Source: Pelobates cultripes
Taxonomy: Eukaryota > Chordata > Amphibia > Anura > Pelobatidae
Direction: 5' to 3'
NCBI GenBank assembly: GCA_933207985.1
Contig: OW240912.1
Span: 359,513,316 to 359,577,315, forward strand
Length of the DNA stretch: 64,000 bases
This document shows positions 10,843-19,893 of the stretch, piece after piece. Both the position numbers and the translations under genes were made by a program. Under the pieces are notes generated by a model. It was given only the letters and a program-made list of their open reading frames with translations. It was not told the origin of the DNA and did no database searches. Within the stretch, counting starts at the first letter, position 1. Each line of letters opens with the position of its first letter.

Positions 10843-11167
10843 GTGTGTACATGAATAATGGTACAGTTTCATGGGTAACGACTGGAGTATTTAAAGGTCT
10901 ACCATCTATGGCCTCAATGGCCAAGGGTATCTCCCTCTCTGTGACGGGAATGTGATTTTTCGTAACAAAGTCAGAGTCAATGAAGTTCTCAGCAGCCCCG
11001 GAATCAACCAAGGCTAGTATGTTTTCAGCTATACAACTCTCTCCCGTATGAAGGGAAACAGGGAGAAGCAAACAGTTAGGAGGCAATTTAGGAGACTTAG
11101 ATATCACACCCAAGGCCAGTCCCCTATAAGGTCTTAGGTGCGAGAGTTTTCCGGAAGCAAAGGACAT
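10843..11167 (-). pseudogene. Gypsy-1 aspartic protease region, interrupted
   Basis: The minus-strand frame from 11167 overlaps the end of gag in another frame, so pol expression would need a frameshift. It carries LVDSGAAENFID, the retropepsin D-S-G active site followed by the family's A-A-x-N-F/L-I/M-D context, and reads as far as FMYTQ, where the hAT-like MITE is inserted. The remaining C-terminal part resumes left of the insertion (8148 downward: GVLHFETIWFQ). Confidence 0.85.
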
Positions 11168-12045
11168 TCTTTTACCATATGGTCTCGCCTACCACAGTAT
11201 AGGCAGAGTCCGTTCCTTCTTCTAAGTAATTTTTCAGTATCCGAGAGTTTGGAAACCCCTAATTGCATGGGTTCCTCCTCGGATACTTTAACACTCTCAG
11301 GTTTATCAACTCTGGGGTTAGTAGGTGTGACTATACGTCTATTCCTGTTCTTGGTATAGAGCCTGTCACGAATCCTATTATCTATATCAATGAGGTAGTC
11401 AATAAGGTCCTCTAATGGAATAGGAAGCTCCCTTGCCGCTACCTCGTCTAATATAGTGTCAGATAAACCCTCCATGAACGCAGTAGTTAACCCATTATTG
11501 GTCCAATCTACCTGTGAAGCAAGGGTACGAAACTGAATAGCATAATCAGCCACAGACCTAGAACCCTGTTTAATTCTCATTAATGCTCTTGCGGCATTCT
11601 TTGACCTTTTTGTTGTGTCAAAAGTTCTACGAAAAGCCGTAAGAAAGCTATTGAAATTATGCACCATAGGTCCATTGGCCTCCCAAATAGGATTTGCCCA
11701 CTCAAGTGCTTTGTCAGTAAGTTGATGCATCAAAAACCCCACTTTAGACCTATCAGTGGGAAAGGAATGTGGATACATCTCAAGGTGGAATTCTATTTGA
11801 TTAATAAAACCTCTGCATGTCTTAGCTTCCCCTCCATACCTAGGAGGGGGTGTTAAATGGGGCGAAGTATTAGGTGAATTGGATACTTCAGGAGGATGAG
11901 GTGGAGGAGGGTTAGGTGTGGTTGCAGGAATAGTTCTAGACAAGAGCGTCTGGAGAGCCTGTGCTATCTGATTCATACGGTGATCCTGTTTTACAAACCT
12001 TGCCTCGTGAGAAGCCATTTGCTGAGCCAAATCTGCGGGGTCCAT
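11134..12045 (-). CDS. Gypsy-1 gag, open reading frame of 303 aa
   Basis: Structural polyprotein of a chromovirus, forming the particle that packages the RNA. The start Met at 12045 lies only 13 nt after the 5' LTR. The N-terminus (MDPADLAQQMASHEARF) and a central capsid-like domain (YGGEAKTCRGFINQIEFHL; later FRRTFDTTKRS and YAIQFRTLASQV) match the Gypsy-2 gag in order and spacing. A single CCHC zinc knuckle (CLYCGRRDHMVKEC) lies at residues 281-294, close to the C-terminus. The frame is still open over its full length, unlike the pol of the same element. Proline-rich linker at about residues 41-66. Confidence 0.88.
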   Translation of the reverse strand: MDPADLAQQMASHEARFVKQDHRMNQIAQALQTLLSRTIPATTPNPPPPHPPEVSNSPNTSPHLTPPPRYGGEAKTCRGFINQIEFHLEMYPHSFPTDRSKVGFLMHQLTDKALEWANPIWEANGPMVHNFNSFLTAFRRTFDTTKRSKNAARALMRIKQGSRSVADYAIQFRTLASQVDWTNNGLTTAFMEGLSDTILDEVAARELPIPLEDLIDYLIDIDNRIRDRLYTKNRNRRIVTPTNPRVDKPESVKVSEEEPMQLGVSKLSDTEKLLRRRNGLCLYCGRRDHMVKECPLLPENSRT

Positions 12046-12058
12046 GGCCCTATCATAA
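12046..12058 (-). promoter_or_regulatory. Gypsy-1 primer-binding site, likely self-primed
   Basis: The whole leader between 5' LTR and gag is 13 nt: TTATGATAGGGCC on the sense strand. It does not begin with TGG, so it is not the usual complement of a tRNA 3' CCA. Its first 12 nt pair continuously with the sense-strand segment GCCCTATCGTGG of the LTR (plus coordinates 12374-12385), with three G-U pairs. That segment sits about 30 nt downstream of a TATTTAAA box. This is the arrangement known from Tf1 and proposed for sushi-type chromoviruses, in which the RNA 5' end primes its own reverse transcription. Confidence 0.7.
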
Positions 12059-12655
12059 TGTAACGAGAATATACCCCAACACGCAGGATTCAGCTAAACA
12101 GAAAACAACACAGAGGAGAGATACGTCTACCGGACCTTAGAATGGCCGGACTCGACGTATATGAGAGGAGGCAGAGGCAGAAACGATCCGAAGTCAAGGG
12201 CACAGAGAGACAGCGTAAACTAGGACTAGCCGGGGTCTGGTACACAGTAAAGAGGAAGCCGACAACCAGAACAGATAAGGATAAAGAGAAAACGTAGTCA
12301 GAAACAAAGCCAAAGTCAATACGGAGAAAACACAACTGAACACAACAAGCGCTAAAGGGAACTGAAACAGAAACCACGATAGGGCAGGGAGTAAAGGGAG
12401 AGGTAAGTTTAAATAGCTTCTAAACTAATGTGATTGGCTCCTGTCATATCCACACCCCCAAAAGGTAAGTGTATGGGGAGTGTGGCATGACAGGGGCCAA
12501 TGGGAGCCTTTTAACAATTTAGGCTCCCACTGACACTGCCCGCCTTCCTATTGAAGCCATCAGATGAGCCGCGCGCGGCTCGTGCAGCAGCAGGACCGCG
12601 CGCGGCTCGACGAGAGGACCGCGGCCGGCCCCTGGCTAAGGTAAGTAACGCTACA
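12059..12655 (-). repeat. Gypsy-1 5' LTR, 597 bp
   Basis: Bounded by TGTAGC...TTACA on the sense strand. It contains the TATA box and the inferred RNA start. Relative to the 3' LTR it has lost about 80 bp around 12534. Confidence 0.88.
12374..12415 (-). promoter_or_regulatory. Gypsy-1 LTR promoter: TATA box and inferred RNA 5' end
   Basis: Sense-strand TATTTAAA spans 12415-12408. About 30 nt downstream lies GCCCTATCGTGG (12385-12374), the likely RNA 5' end because of its distance from the TATA box and its 12-bp complementarity to the leader after the 5' LTR. Confidence 0.65.
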
Positions 12656-13180
12656 TGATCCACTACTCTTTGTAACTGACGCAGATTCCTCAATGCCACA
12701 TATAATGTTGACATTTTAACCATATGGCTCCATTTTAAACTTTAAAATAAATTATTCAAAATCTAAAGTACTTAATGTTTCCATTCCTAAGCCCCAGCCG
12801 AGGAAACTTCAACTGAGGCGTTCCTTACAATAATCGGAGTCTTCACTGAAATATTTGGGAGTATGGATTACCATGGAACTTGCGCAATTGTACCAGGTGA
12901 ATTTTCATCCACCGTTGGCTTGGATGCGGGGAAATCTGGAGGATTTGTCCAAGCCACACTTCTTTTGGTTCAGCAGGGTTGGAGTTGTCAAAATGAAGAC
13001 TATACTGATCGAAATTTTGGTTTATTCAAATTGGAATTTTCAAGAAAGCCCTACAATAAAGTAAAAAGGGGCCTGTAGTGTTCATTTAACAAAAAACAAC
13101 TCTTAAACTGTAAATTAGTGATTCAGAATTGATGCCAAGTGTAAGTGGTAAAACAGATTCTGAATGAACAAAATCATACC
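12656..13180. other. Apparently unique intergenic or intronic DNA
   Basis: No repeat family or gene is recognised. A 71-codon plus-strand open frame at 12863-13078 has no recognisable domain and I do not call it a gene. Confidence 0.5.
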
Positions 13181-14127
13181 AACTATTGCACTTTTTGTTT
13201 AATCAAAATTCGGATAAATACCAAACTGAATTTCCACATCTTGTAGGTAACTGCTTGAGACCTGATGAATATGATATGTCTTTTCTAGTATGTGGCCTCC
13301 ACTAATATGACATTTTTGGTTACCACCCAGGAATTAGGTACCACTTTAAAAAGTAAAACTGTCAGAGGCACACCAAATTCCATTTTTACTGCTAGATGGT
13401 ACGTATATAATGTTCAAATGTTCATAAAGACAACACAATTTAAGATAGATTTGCATAGGACATAAAGGGTTTGTGAGAGTAGGCCATTTTATGGATTATA
13501 TTTATTTAGTCATTGCATATAACCTTAAAGATAACTAACTGTAGACTATAAAACATGTCTAGATAAAACGTTCCCTCATTTACCAAGGCCTGACCTGAGC
13601 TTTTTGTCTGGCACTGAGGCAACATTGTCTCTAGTGTATGATTGCAGAGTGTCTTCCACAGCTTTATCAAGGAGGTCTTTCATCTGGCAGCTCATTGTCT
13701 CGACTATCTCTTCCTTTACAACCTGAAAGAGATTACAATAAACATTCTCTGGTTAAATCCTGGCCATATTCTGTTTACACATAATTATGAAACCACTGCC
13801 ATGATTACACTCTGTTACAGAGATGTGTCAGAATATGCAGTGTGGAAATTAATTTGGTTGTGTTTTCAAAAAATTATTTAGCCTCGTACCTCCATATGTT
13901 TCGTCCATTCTACCAGACATTTAACATGACCATGTGCAGCACCCGAGGGTAAAGAAATGCATTGATGTGAGACTCTTTCCATTGACCAGTTAATATGCAA
14001 TACCTGTATATTTAACAGTTAATATGTAATTAATCTAACATGGACACTTGTAGTTCACTCTTACAAAAGATGTGTGTGCTTCCACTATACACAGAGACTG
14101 TGAATAAAAATTTAATCAATTCCTGTG
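13181..14127 (+). repeat. Segment duplicated in inverted orientation at 63053-64000
   Basis: Reads base for base, with roughly 1% differences by eye, as the reverse complement of 63053-64000. The match runs off the right edge of the window and continues into the hAT element on the other side. It contains the exon candidate at 13595-13722. Confidence 0.95.
13595..13722 (-). CDS. Candidate internal exon of an unidentified host gene
   Basis: On the minus strand a pyrimidine-rich acceptor (TGTAATCTCTTTCAG) precedes an open 128-nt segment reading VVKEEIVETMSCQM, then KDLLDKAVEDTLQ and SYTRDNVASVPDKKL, ending at CAG before GTCAGG. An alternative donor is GTAAAT 11 nt further on. The peptide is charged and helix-like with no repeat-family look. 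I do not recognise the gene. The phase changes across the exon (128 nt), so only neighbouring exons outside the window could confirm it. An identical-looking copy lies at 63459-63586. Confidence 0.45.
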
Positions 14128-14355
14128 TAGTGATGCACCGAACGGTTCGCTGGCGAATAGTTCCTGGCGAACATAGCATGTTCGCTACGGCGGGCGAACA
14201 TATGCGCGGTTCGATCCGCCCCCTATTCGTCATCATTGAGTAAACTTTGACCCTGTACCTCACAGTCAGCAGACACATTCCAGCCAATTAGCAGCACACC
14301 CTCCCTAAAGCGGGTGTGTCAGGCTCACAGTGGATACTGTGCCCAGTGCCACCAC

Positions 14356-14972
14356 TGTCACGATTCGGGGAACCAAACACGCCAACACACACACACACAC
14401 AAAGTGCCGTACCGGACCTTAGAGTGGCCGGGCTAAGCACACAAAGAATAGTCAGGAAACAAGCCGAGTAAGGGGAACCAGAAGACAGAATAACGTAACA
14501 AGCCGAGGTCAAAGGGTAGGAGAAAGTCACAGAGTCGGATAACAAGCCAGAGAGTACGTAACCAGAAGCACAAGTCAGAATCAATACTAACAAGCAAAGA
14601 CCACAACAGGGCGAAGAGGAACAGGAAAGGTAAGTATATAAATCCAAAGGTTAATTCTGATTGGATAATTTCCAATCAGAATTAACAATCACACGTGGGA
14701 GATATCTAAACCTCCCACTGTGATTGAGGCACTGTGCCTTTAACGCCGGGTCAGGTGACTGACCCCGGCGTTGGTTAAAGTGGGCGGTCTCCCAGCGTGC
14801 AGCGTCATGCATGCTGCCGCTGGGAGACACAGAGGAAGAGGCGGACGGCACCCGTGGGAGAGAGGGTGCCGCCCGCCGAGCACACGGCTGAAGGGGGACC
14901 GCGGACGGCTGGAGGGTGAGTGCCGCGAGCGGACTGCAGCCTCCCCTCGCAGCCGCCCGCGGGACCCTGACA
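14356..14972 (-). repeat. Gypsy-2 3' LTR
   Basis: Begins TGTCAGGGTCCCGCGGGCGG and ends CCGAATCGTGACA on the sense strand. Preceded on the sense strand by a polypurine tract at 14973-14984. Confidence 0.95.
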
Positions 14973-17900
14973 GTACCCCCCCCTCGAAGACCGCCCAGAG
15001 GGCGGGAAGCAGAAGGCTTCAAAGGAAACCGGGCATGAAAGGAGCGGACTAAAGAGGGGGCGTGCAAATCAGAGCTCGAAACCCAAGACCGCTCCTCAGG
15101 GCCGTAACCCTTCCAATCCACCAGGTATTGCAGCCGACCCCTAGAAACACGAGAGTCGAGAAGGGCAGCTACTTCGAACACGTCACTAGAGACAGTACGA
15201 GGGGAAACGGGCCGTCCGAGAGGACGAGAGAACCGGTTACACAGCAAGGGCTTCAAAAGTGAAACGTGAAACGTGTGCGGAATACGCATGGAAGGAGGCA
15301 AGTCCAGGGAGTAGGAAACGGGGTTGACCCTACGTAACACTTTGTAGGGACCAAGAAACCTGGGAGCAAATTTCATGGAGGGGACCCTGAGACGGAGGTT
15401 CTTGGAGGACAACCACACCCTATCACCCGGAGCATAAGAAGGGGTCGCTCCCCTATGGCGATCAGCGAACTTCTTCTGAGCAGCTGCTGAACGAGACAGC
15501 GCAATATGGACCTGATCCCACGTCTTCCGTAAAGAGGCGAGGTGCTGGTCCAAGGCGGGCATTCCCTTGTCAGAGAACGCTCCGGGAAGGACAGAAGGCC
15601 GAAACCCATAAGCAACCTCAAAAGGACTTAAGCCAGTAGACGAATGAGACACCGCATTCCTGGCAAATTCAGCCCACGGAAGAAGGCGAGACCAGTCGTC
15701 CTGGTGCGCATTAGTGAAGCAGCGCAAATACAATTCCACAGACTGATTAGCACGTTCGGCTGCACCATTAGATTGCGGGTGATAGGAGGAAGTGAACGAC
15801 AAGGAGACCCCCATCTCAGCACAAAAGCCCCTCCAAAACCGAGAGACAAATTGCGGGCCCCTGTCAGAAACAATATCCTGAGGTACCCCATGCAAGCGGA
15901 ACACTTCCTTGGCAAACACCTGGGCAAGCTGAATCGCAGAGGGTAGTTTCTTAAGTGGAATAAAGTGGGCCATTTTAGAGAACCTATCCGTCACAGTTAA
16001 TATCACCGTCTGACCATCAGAAGGAGGAAGGTCTACAATAAAATCCATGGACAAGTGGGTCCATGGTTTCTTGGGTATAGATAGAGGCATCAGTAGGCCT
16101 TGGGGTCTCATATTAGGAGACTTACACTGCGTACAGACCCGACAAGCCTGAACAAAATCCACTACGTCTCGCCTGAGTGAAGGCCACCAGAACTGTTGAA
16201 GGAGGCTCTTATAAGTCTTGGTAACCCCCGGATGACCAGCAGTTTTGGCGGTGTGAAATAATGTTAATAACTTTTTTCTGTCACTTACTTTCACGTATAG
16301 TTTACCAACAGGCTTCTCCTGAGGCGCTTGGGTTTGGTATGTCTTAATATTCTCAAGGAAGGGAGATGAAACAACCAAACGGGTAGCAGCTATGATCTGA
16401 GAAGCTGGTACAATAGGTTCAGGGGTTGGGTTAACAAATTCTAAAGGTTCATACTGTCGAGAGATAGCGTCAGCTTTGGCATTACGGCAACCAGGTCTAT
16501 AGGTAATAATGTATTGGAATCGCGAAAGGAATAGAGACCATCTAGCCTGTCGGGCGGACAACCTTCTAGCATCGGTTATATAGGAGAGGTTCTTATGATC
16601 TGTCAGAACCATAATTTTGTGTCTAGAACCCTCTAATAAGTACCTCCATTCCTTAAAAGCTAACACAATAGCTAATAGTTCTCTGTTCCCAACATCGTAA
16701 TTCTTTTCTGGATCAGACAACCTTTTAGAAAAGAAACAACAGGGATGGAGGGGTTCGTCATACGATAACCTTTGTGATAGTACTGCTCCCACCCCCGATT
16801 CAGAAGCATCTACTTCCATAACAAAGGGAAGAGAAGGATTAGGGTGGTGTAGTACTGGAGCAGAGGCAAATGCTTTCTTGAGAGTTTCAAAGGCTTTAAG
16901 GGCTTCAGGAGTCCAAACCCTAGGGTGTAGACCTTTTTTAGTCAGCTTTGTGATAGGAGAGATAAGTGGTGAGAAGTTTTTATAAATTTTCTATAATAGT
17001 TAGCAAAACCTATAAAACGCTGGATAGCCTTAAGTCCTTGGGGAAGTGGCCAGGACAGTATAGCTTCCAATTTAGCAGGATCCATACTAAAACCCTGTTC
17101 AGAAATTATATATCCCAGGAATTGCACAGAGGTCTGATCGAACAGACATTTTTCTAACTTACAATAAAGTCCGTTCTGTAATAATTTTTTAAGCACCATC
17201 CTAACATGTTTATGATGTGACTTCAAATCAGGAGAATATACAAGTATGTCGTCAAGGTACACCACGGCACAGACATGCAATAGATCCCTAAGGACATCGT
17301 TTATGAGATCCTGAAACACAGCAGGAGCATTACACAGTCCAAAAGGCATGACCAGGTATTCATAATGCCCACTACGCGTATTGAACGCTGTCTTCCACTC
17401 ATCATTCTCCTTTATACGGATAAGGTTATAAGCTCCCCTGAGGTCTAGTTTAGTAAAGTACTTAGAACCTTTAACGCGGTCAAACAACTCAGTGATGAGG
17501 GGGATAGGGTAGGCGTTTTTAACCGTTATATTGTTCAGACCCCTGTAGTCTATACACGGCCTCAAATCGCCCTCCTTCTTTGCCACAAAAAAGAAACCAG
17601 CACCAGCAGGAGAGGAGGACCTTCTAATAAAACCTTTCCTTAAGGATTCTCGTATGTACTCCTCCATGACCTGGTTTTCTTTCTCAGAAAGAGGGTAGAC
17701 CTTACCCCTAGGGGGCATAGTGCCCGGTAAAAGGTTTATGGCACAGTCATAGTCACGATGTGGAGGTAGCTTATCTGCCTCCCTCTTTTCAAAAACCAAT
17801 GCAAGATCAGCATATACAGAAGGGACAGAAACAGAGAGTGGTTTAGCCGTGGGCACGTTGAGTAAACAAACAGGACGTACCTGAGCCATACAGTCTCGTT

Positions 17901-18300
17901 GACAGGATTCCCCCCAGGATAGTATATCCAAGCAACCCCAATCGAGAACAGGGTTGTGTTTCACTAACCAGGGAAAACCCAGAACGATGGAAGCAGTAGG
18001 GGAGTCAATTATTTGGAAGGTTAACCTTTCCTTATGCAAAACACCTACAGACATCACTATTTCTTGGGTCTCATGGGTCACCAGAGGTTTCTCAAGTGGT
18101 CTACCATCTATGGCCTCAACGACCAAGGGTGTGGCCTTTTGGATCAAAGTTAAGGCTGCGGTTTTAGCGAAGTTCTCATCCATAAGGTTGTCTGCCGCAC
18201 CTGAATCGATCAAGGCTTTGGTGGTTATGGTGGTTTTATTGACCAAAAGAGAAACCGTAATAAGCGGTCTGGAGATGGACACATGAGGGGACAAAGTCAT
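14651..18300 (-). pseudogene. Gypsy-2 pol, disrupted by one 1-nt frameshift
   Basis: The first frame (18300-16942, 452 codons) has protease LIDSGAADNLMD (Asp at residue 32), RT with PCIDYRGLN, motif A FTKLDLRGAYN (Asp about 286) and YLDDILVYS (348-356). At about 16972 a run reads TTTATAAAAACTTC where the other frame requires six A; losing one A ends the frame. The second frame (from at least 16819 down to 14651) carries RNase H (EVDASESGVGAVLSQ), integrase HHCC and DDE (MDFIVDLPPSD, DRGPQF, HPQSNGAAER) and a chromodomain (LQYLVDWKGYGPEERSW). It reads through the polypurine tract into the LTR. Its predicted protein matches the family throughout, so inactivation is very recent or is a sequencing or assembly error at a homopolymer. 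Confidence 0.93.
14973..14984 (-). promoter_or_regulatory. Gypsy-2 polypurine tract
   Basis: Sense strand GAGGGGGGGGTA then C directly before the 3' LTR, the expected primer site for plus-strand DNA synthesis. An equivalent tract is at 5154-5165 in Gypsy-1. Confidence 0.85.
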
Positions 18301-18339
18301 AACACCCGAGGCCGACCCCTCTCTAGGCCTTAGGTGCTG

Positions 18340-19252
18340 TAGTTTCCCTGTAACTTAGGGCAGGCATTACAGTGGTGCCCCCTCTTTCCACAATAAAGGC
18401 ATAACCCCTCCCTTCTACGATATGCTCTTTCAGCCTCAGTTAGCCCCGTAGCACCCAATTGCATGGGTTCGGGGGTTGGTTGACTAGGAGCGGGTAGTGC
18501 TAGTAAAGCAGTAGAGGGGGAGCAGGTAATGCCCGTGTATCCATCCGTCTTTGACTACGCCTCTCTCTTATACGGTTATCAATAAGAATGACATAATCTA
18601 TGACATCATCTAGAAGAACAGGCAATTCCCTGGATGCTATTTCATCCAGTATGTAGGCGGCCAAACCCTCCTGAAAGGCTGTTACGAGGGCATCATTATT
18701 CCAAACCACTTCAGCTGCTAGCGTGCGGAATTCGATAGTATAATCCGCTACAAATCTATTACCCTGTCGTACCCTAAGCAGAGCTTTGCCAGCAGAGGCA
18801 ACCCTACCGGGTTGATCAAACGTACGTTTGAAAGCTGTCAAGAACTCTACAAAGGACATAGGAGATGTATTCTCCCACATGGGGTTAGCCCATGCTAAAG
18901 CTTTCCCGGACAGGTGATTAATCAAAAAAGCAATTTTGGATCTGTCAGTGGGATAGGAACGTGGATTCATCACCAAATGGATGTCAATTTGGTTAAGGAA
19001 ACCACGACACAATGCTGGGTCACCGCTGTAGCGTTGTGGCGGTGTCATGTGAACAACATGAGCAGGAACGGGTACCGGAGTGGGAATGGGTTCGGGCACA
19101 GCAGCAGCAGCCTCCTGGACGGCAGGTTGCAAGTGTGCAGTACGAGCCAGTATGGTTTGTAAAGCTTGGGCAAACTGGTCCATACGGTGGTCCAAGCCAT
19201 CCATTCTAGCCTCCTGATTAACTAGGAGCTGTGGGATGTCAGCAGGTTCCAT
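18340..19252 (-). pseudogene. Gypsy-2 gag, C-terminal frameshift
   Basis: Start Met at 19252, 16 nt after the 5' LTR. The frame runs to 18500 (250 codons): N-terminus MEPADIPQLLVNQEARM, capsid-like core (YSGDPALCRGFLNQIDIHL, FLTAFKRTFDQ, YTIEFRTLAAEV). The frame is then lost, but the CCHC knuckle ([14 protein letters not shown]) is still readable at about 18362-18399 in a shifted frame, so one indel near 18510 separates them. The gag aligns in order with Gypsy-1 gag at low identity, showing two distinct families. Confidence 0.88.
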
Positions 19253-19268
19253 TATGGCCCTGTTGTAA
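19253..19268 (-). promoter_or_regulatory. Gypsy-2 primer-binding site, likely self-primed
   Basis: The 16-nt leader is TTACAACAGGGCCATA on the sense strand. Its first 12 nt pair with sense-strand GCCCTGTTGTGG of the same LTR (plus 19517-19528): ten Watson-Crick pairs and two G-U pairs. Compared with Gypsy-1, both partners have changed but pairing is kept, which is compensatory evidence. No tRNA-type TGG start is present. Confidence 0.72.
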
Positions 19269-19888
19269 TGTCACGATTCGGGGAACCAAACACGCCAACA
19301 CACACACACACACAAAGTGCCGTACCGGACCTTAGAGTGGCCGGGCTAAGCACACAAAGAATAGTCAGAAAACAAGCCGAGTAAGGGGAACCAGAAGACA
19401 GAATAACGTGAAACAAGCCGAGGTCAAAGGGTAGGAGAAAGTCACAGAGTCGGATAACAAGCCAGAGAGTAAGTAACCAGAAGCACAAGTTCAGAATCAA
19501 TACTAACAAGCAAAGACCACAACAGGGCGAAGAGGAACAGGAAAGGTAAGTATATAAATCCAAAGGTTAATTCTGATTGGATAATTTCCAATCAGAATTA
19601 ACAATCACACGTGGGAGATATCTAAACCTCCCACTGTGATTGCGGCACTGTGCCTTTAACGCCGGGTCAGGTGACTGACCCCGGCGTTGGTTAAAGTGGG
19701 CGGTCTCCCAGCGTGCAGCGTCATGCATGCTGCCGCTGGGAGACACAGAGGAAGAGACGGACGGCACCCGTGGGAGAGAGGGTGCCGCCCGCCGAGCACA
19801 CGGCTGAAGGGGGACCGCGGACGGCTGGAGGGTGAGTGCCGCGAGCGGACTGCAACCTCCCCTCGCAGCCGCCCGCGGGACCCTGACA
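19269..19888 (-). repeat. Gypsy-2 5' LTR, 620 bp
   Basis: Near-identical to 14356-14972. Contains the TATA box at 19551-19556 and the inferred RNA start near 19528. Confidence 0.95.
19517..19556 (-). promoter_or_regulatory. Gypsy-2 LTR promoter: TATA box and inferred RNA 5' end
   Basis: Sense TATATA at 19556-19551; 28 nt downstream is GCCCTGTTGTGG (19528-19517), complementary to the post-LTR leader. The same layout and spacing occur in Gypsy-1. Confidence 0.65.
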
Positions 19889-19893
19889 ACCAC

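Larger units (their letters stand above)
4893..12655 (-). mobile_element. Gypsy-1: Ty3/gypsy chromovirus, degraded, minus strand
   Basis: On the minus strand the order is 5' LTR (12059-12655), a 13-nt leader, gag with a CCHC knuckle, aspartic protease, reverse transcriptase, RNase H, integrase, chromodomain, a G-rich polypurine tract (5154-5165) and a 3' LTR truncated at 4893. It is interrupted in the protease-RT region by a 2.7-kb MITE (8149-10842) and carries an out-of-frame deletion in the reverse transcriptase. No target duplication can be scored because the 3' LTR is cut. It is related to but distinct from Gypsy-2 at 14356-19888. Confidence 0.92.
14356..19888 (-). mobile_element. Gypsy-2: young, nearly intact chromovirus, minus strand
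   Basis: Two LTRs of 617 bp (14356-14972) and 620 bp (19269-19888) flank gag and pol. A perfect 5-bp target duplication ACCAC lies at 14351-14355 and 19889-19893. By eye the LTRs differ at about five or six substitutions and three inserted bases, implying under about 1% divergence and a recent insertion. Coding defects seen are a frameshift near the end of gag and one missing A in pol near 16972. It is inserted into the tandem array of the hAT element. Confidence 0.95.

Noticed and set aside
4893..12655. Possibility that Gypsy-1 uses an ordinary tRNA primer
   Set aside because: The leader starts TTA rather than TGG and is only 13 nt; pairing with the LTR is longer than any CCA-end match visible. 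Not excluded for an internal tRNA site, which needs a tRNA search.
12863..13078. 71-codon open frame in unique sequence
   Set aside because: No splice context, domain or repeat match; length expected by chance in AT-moderate DNA.
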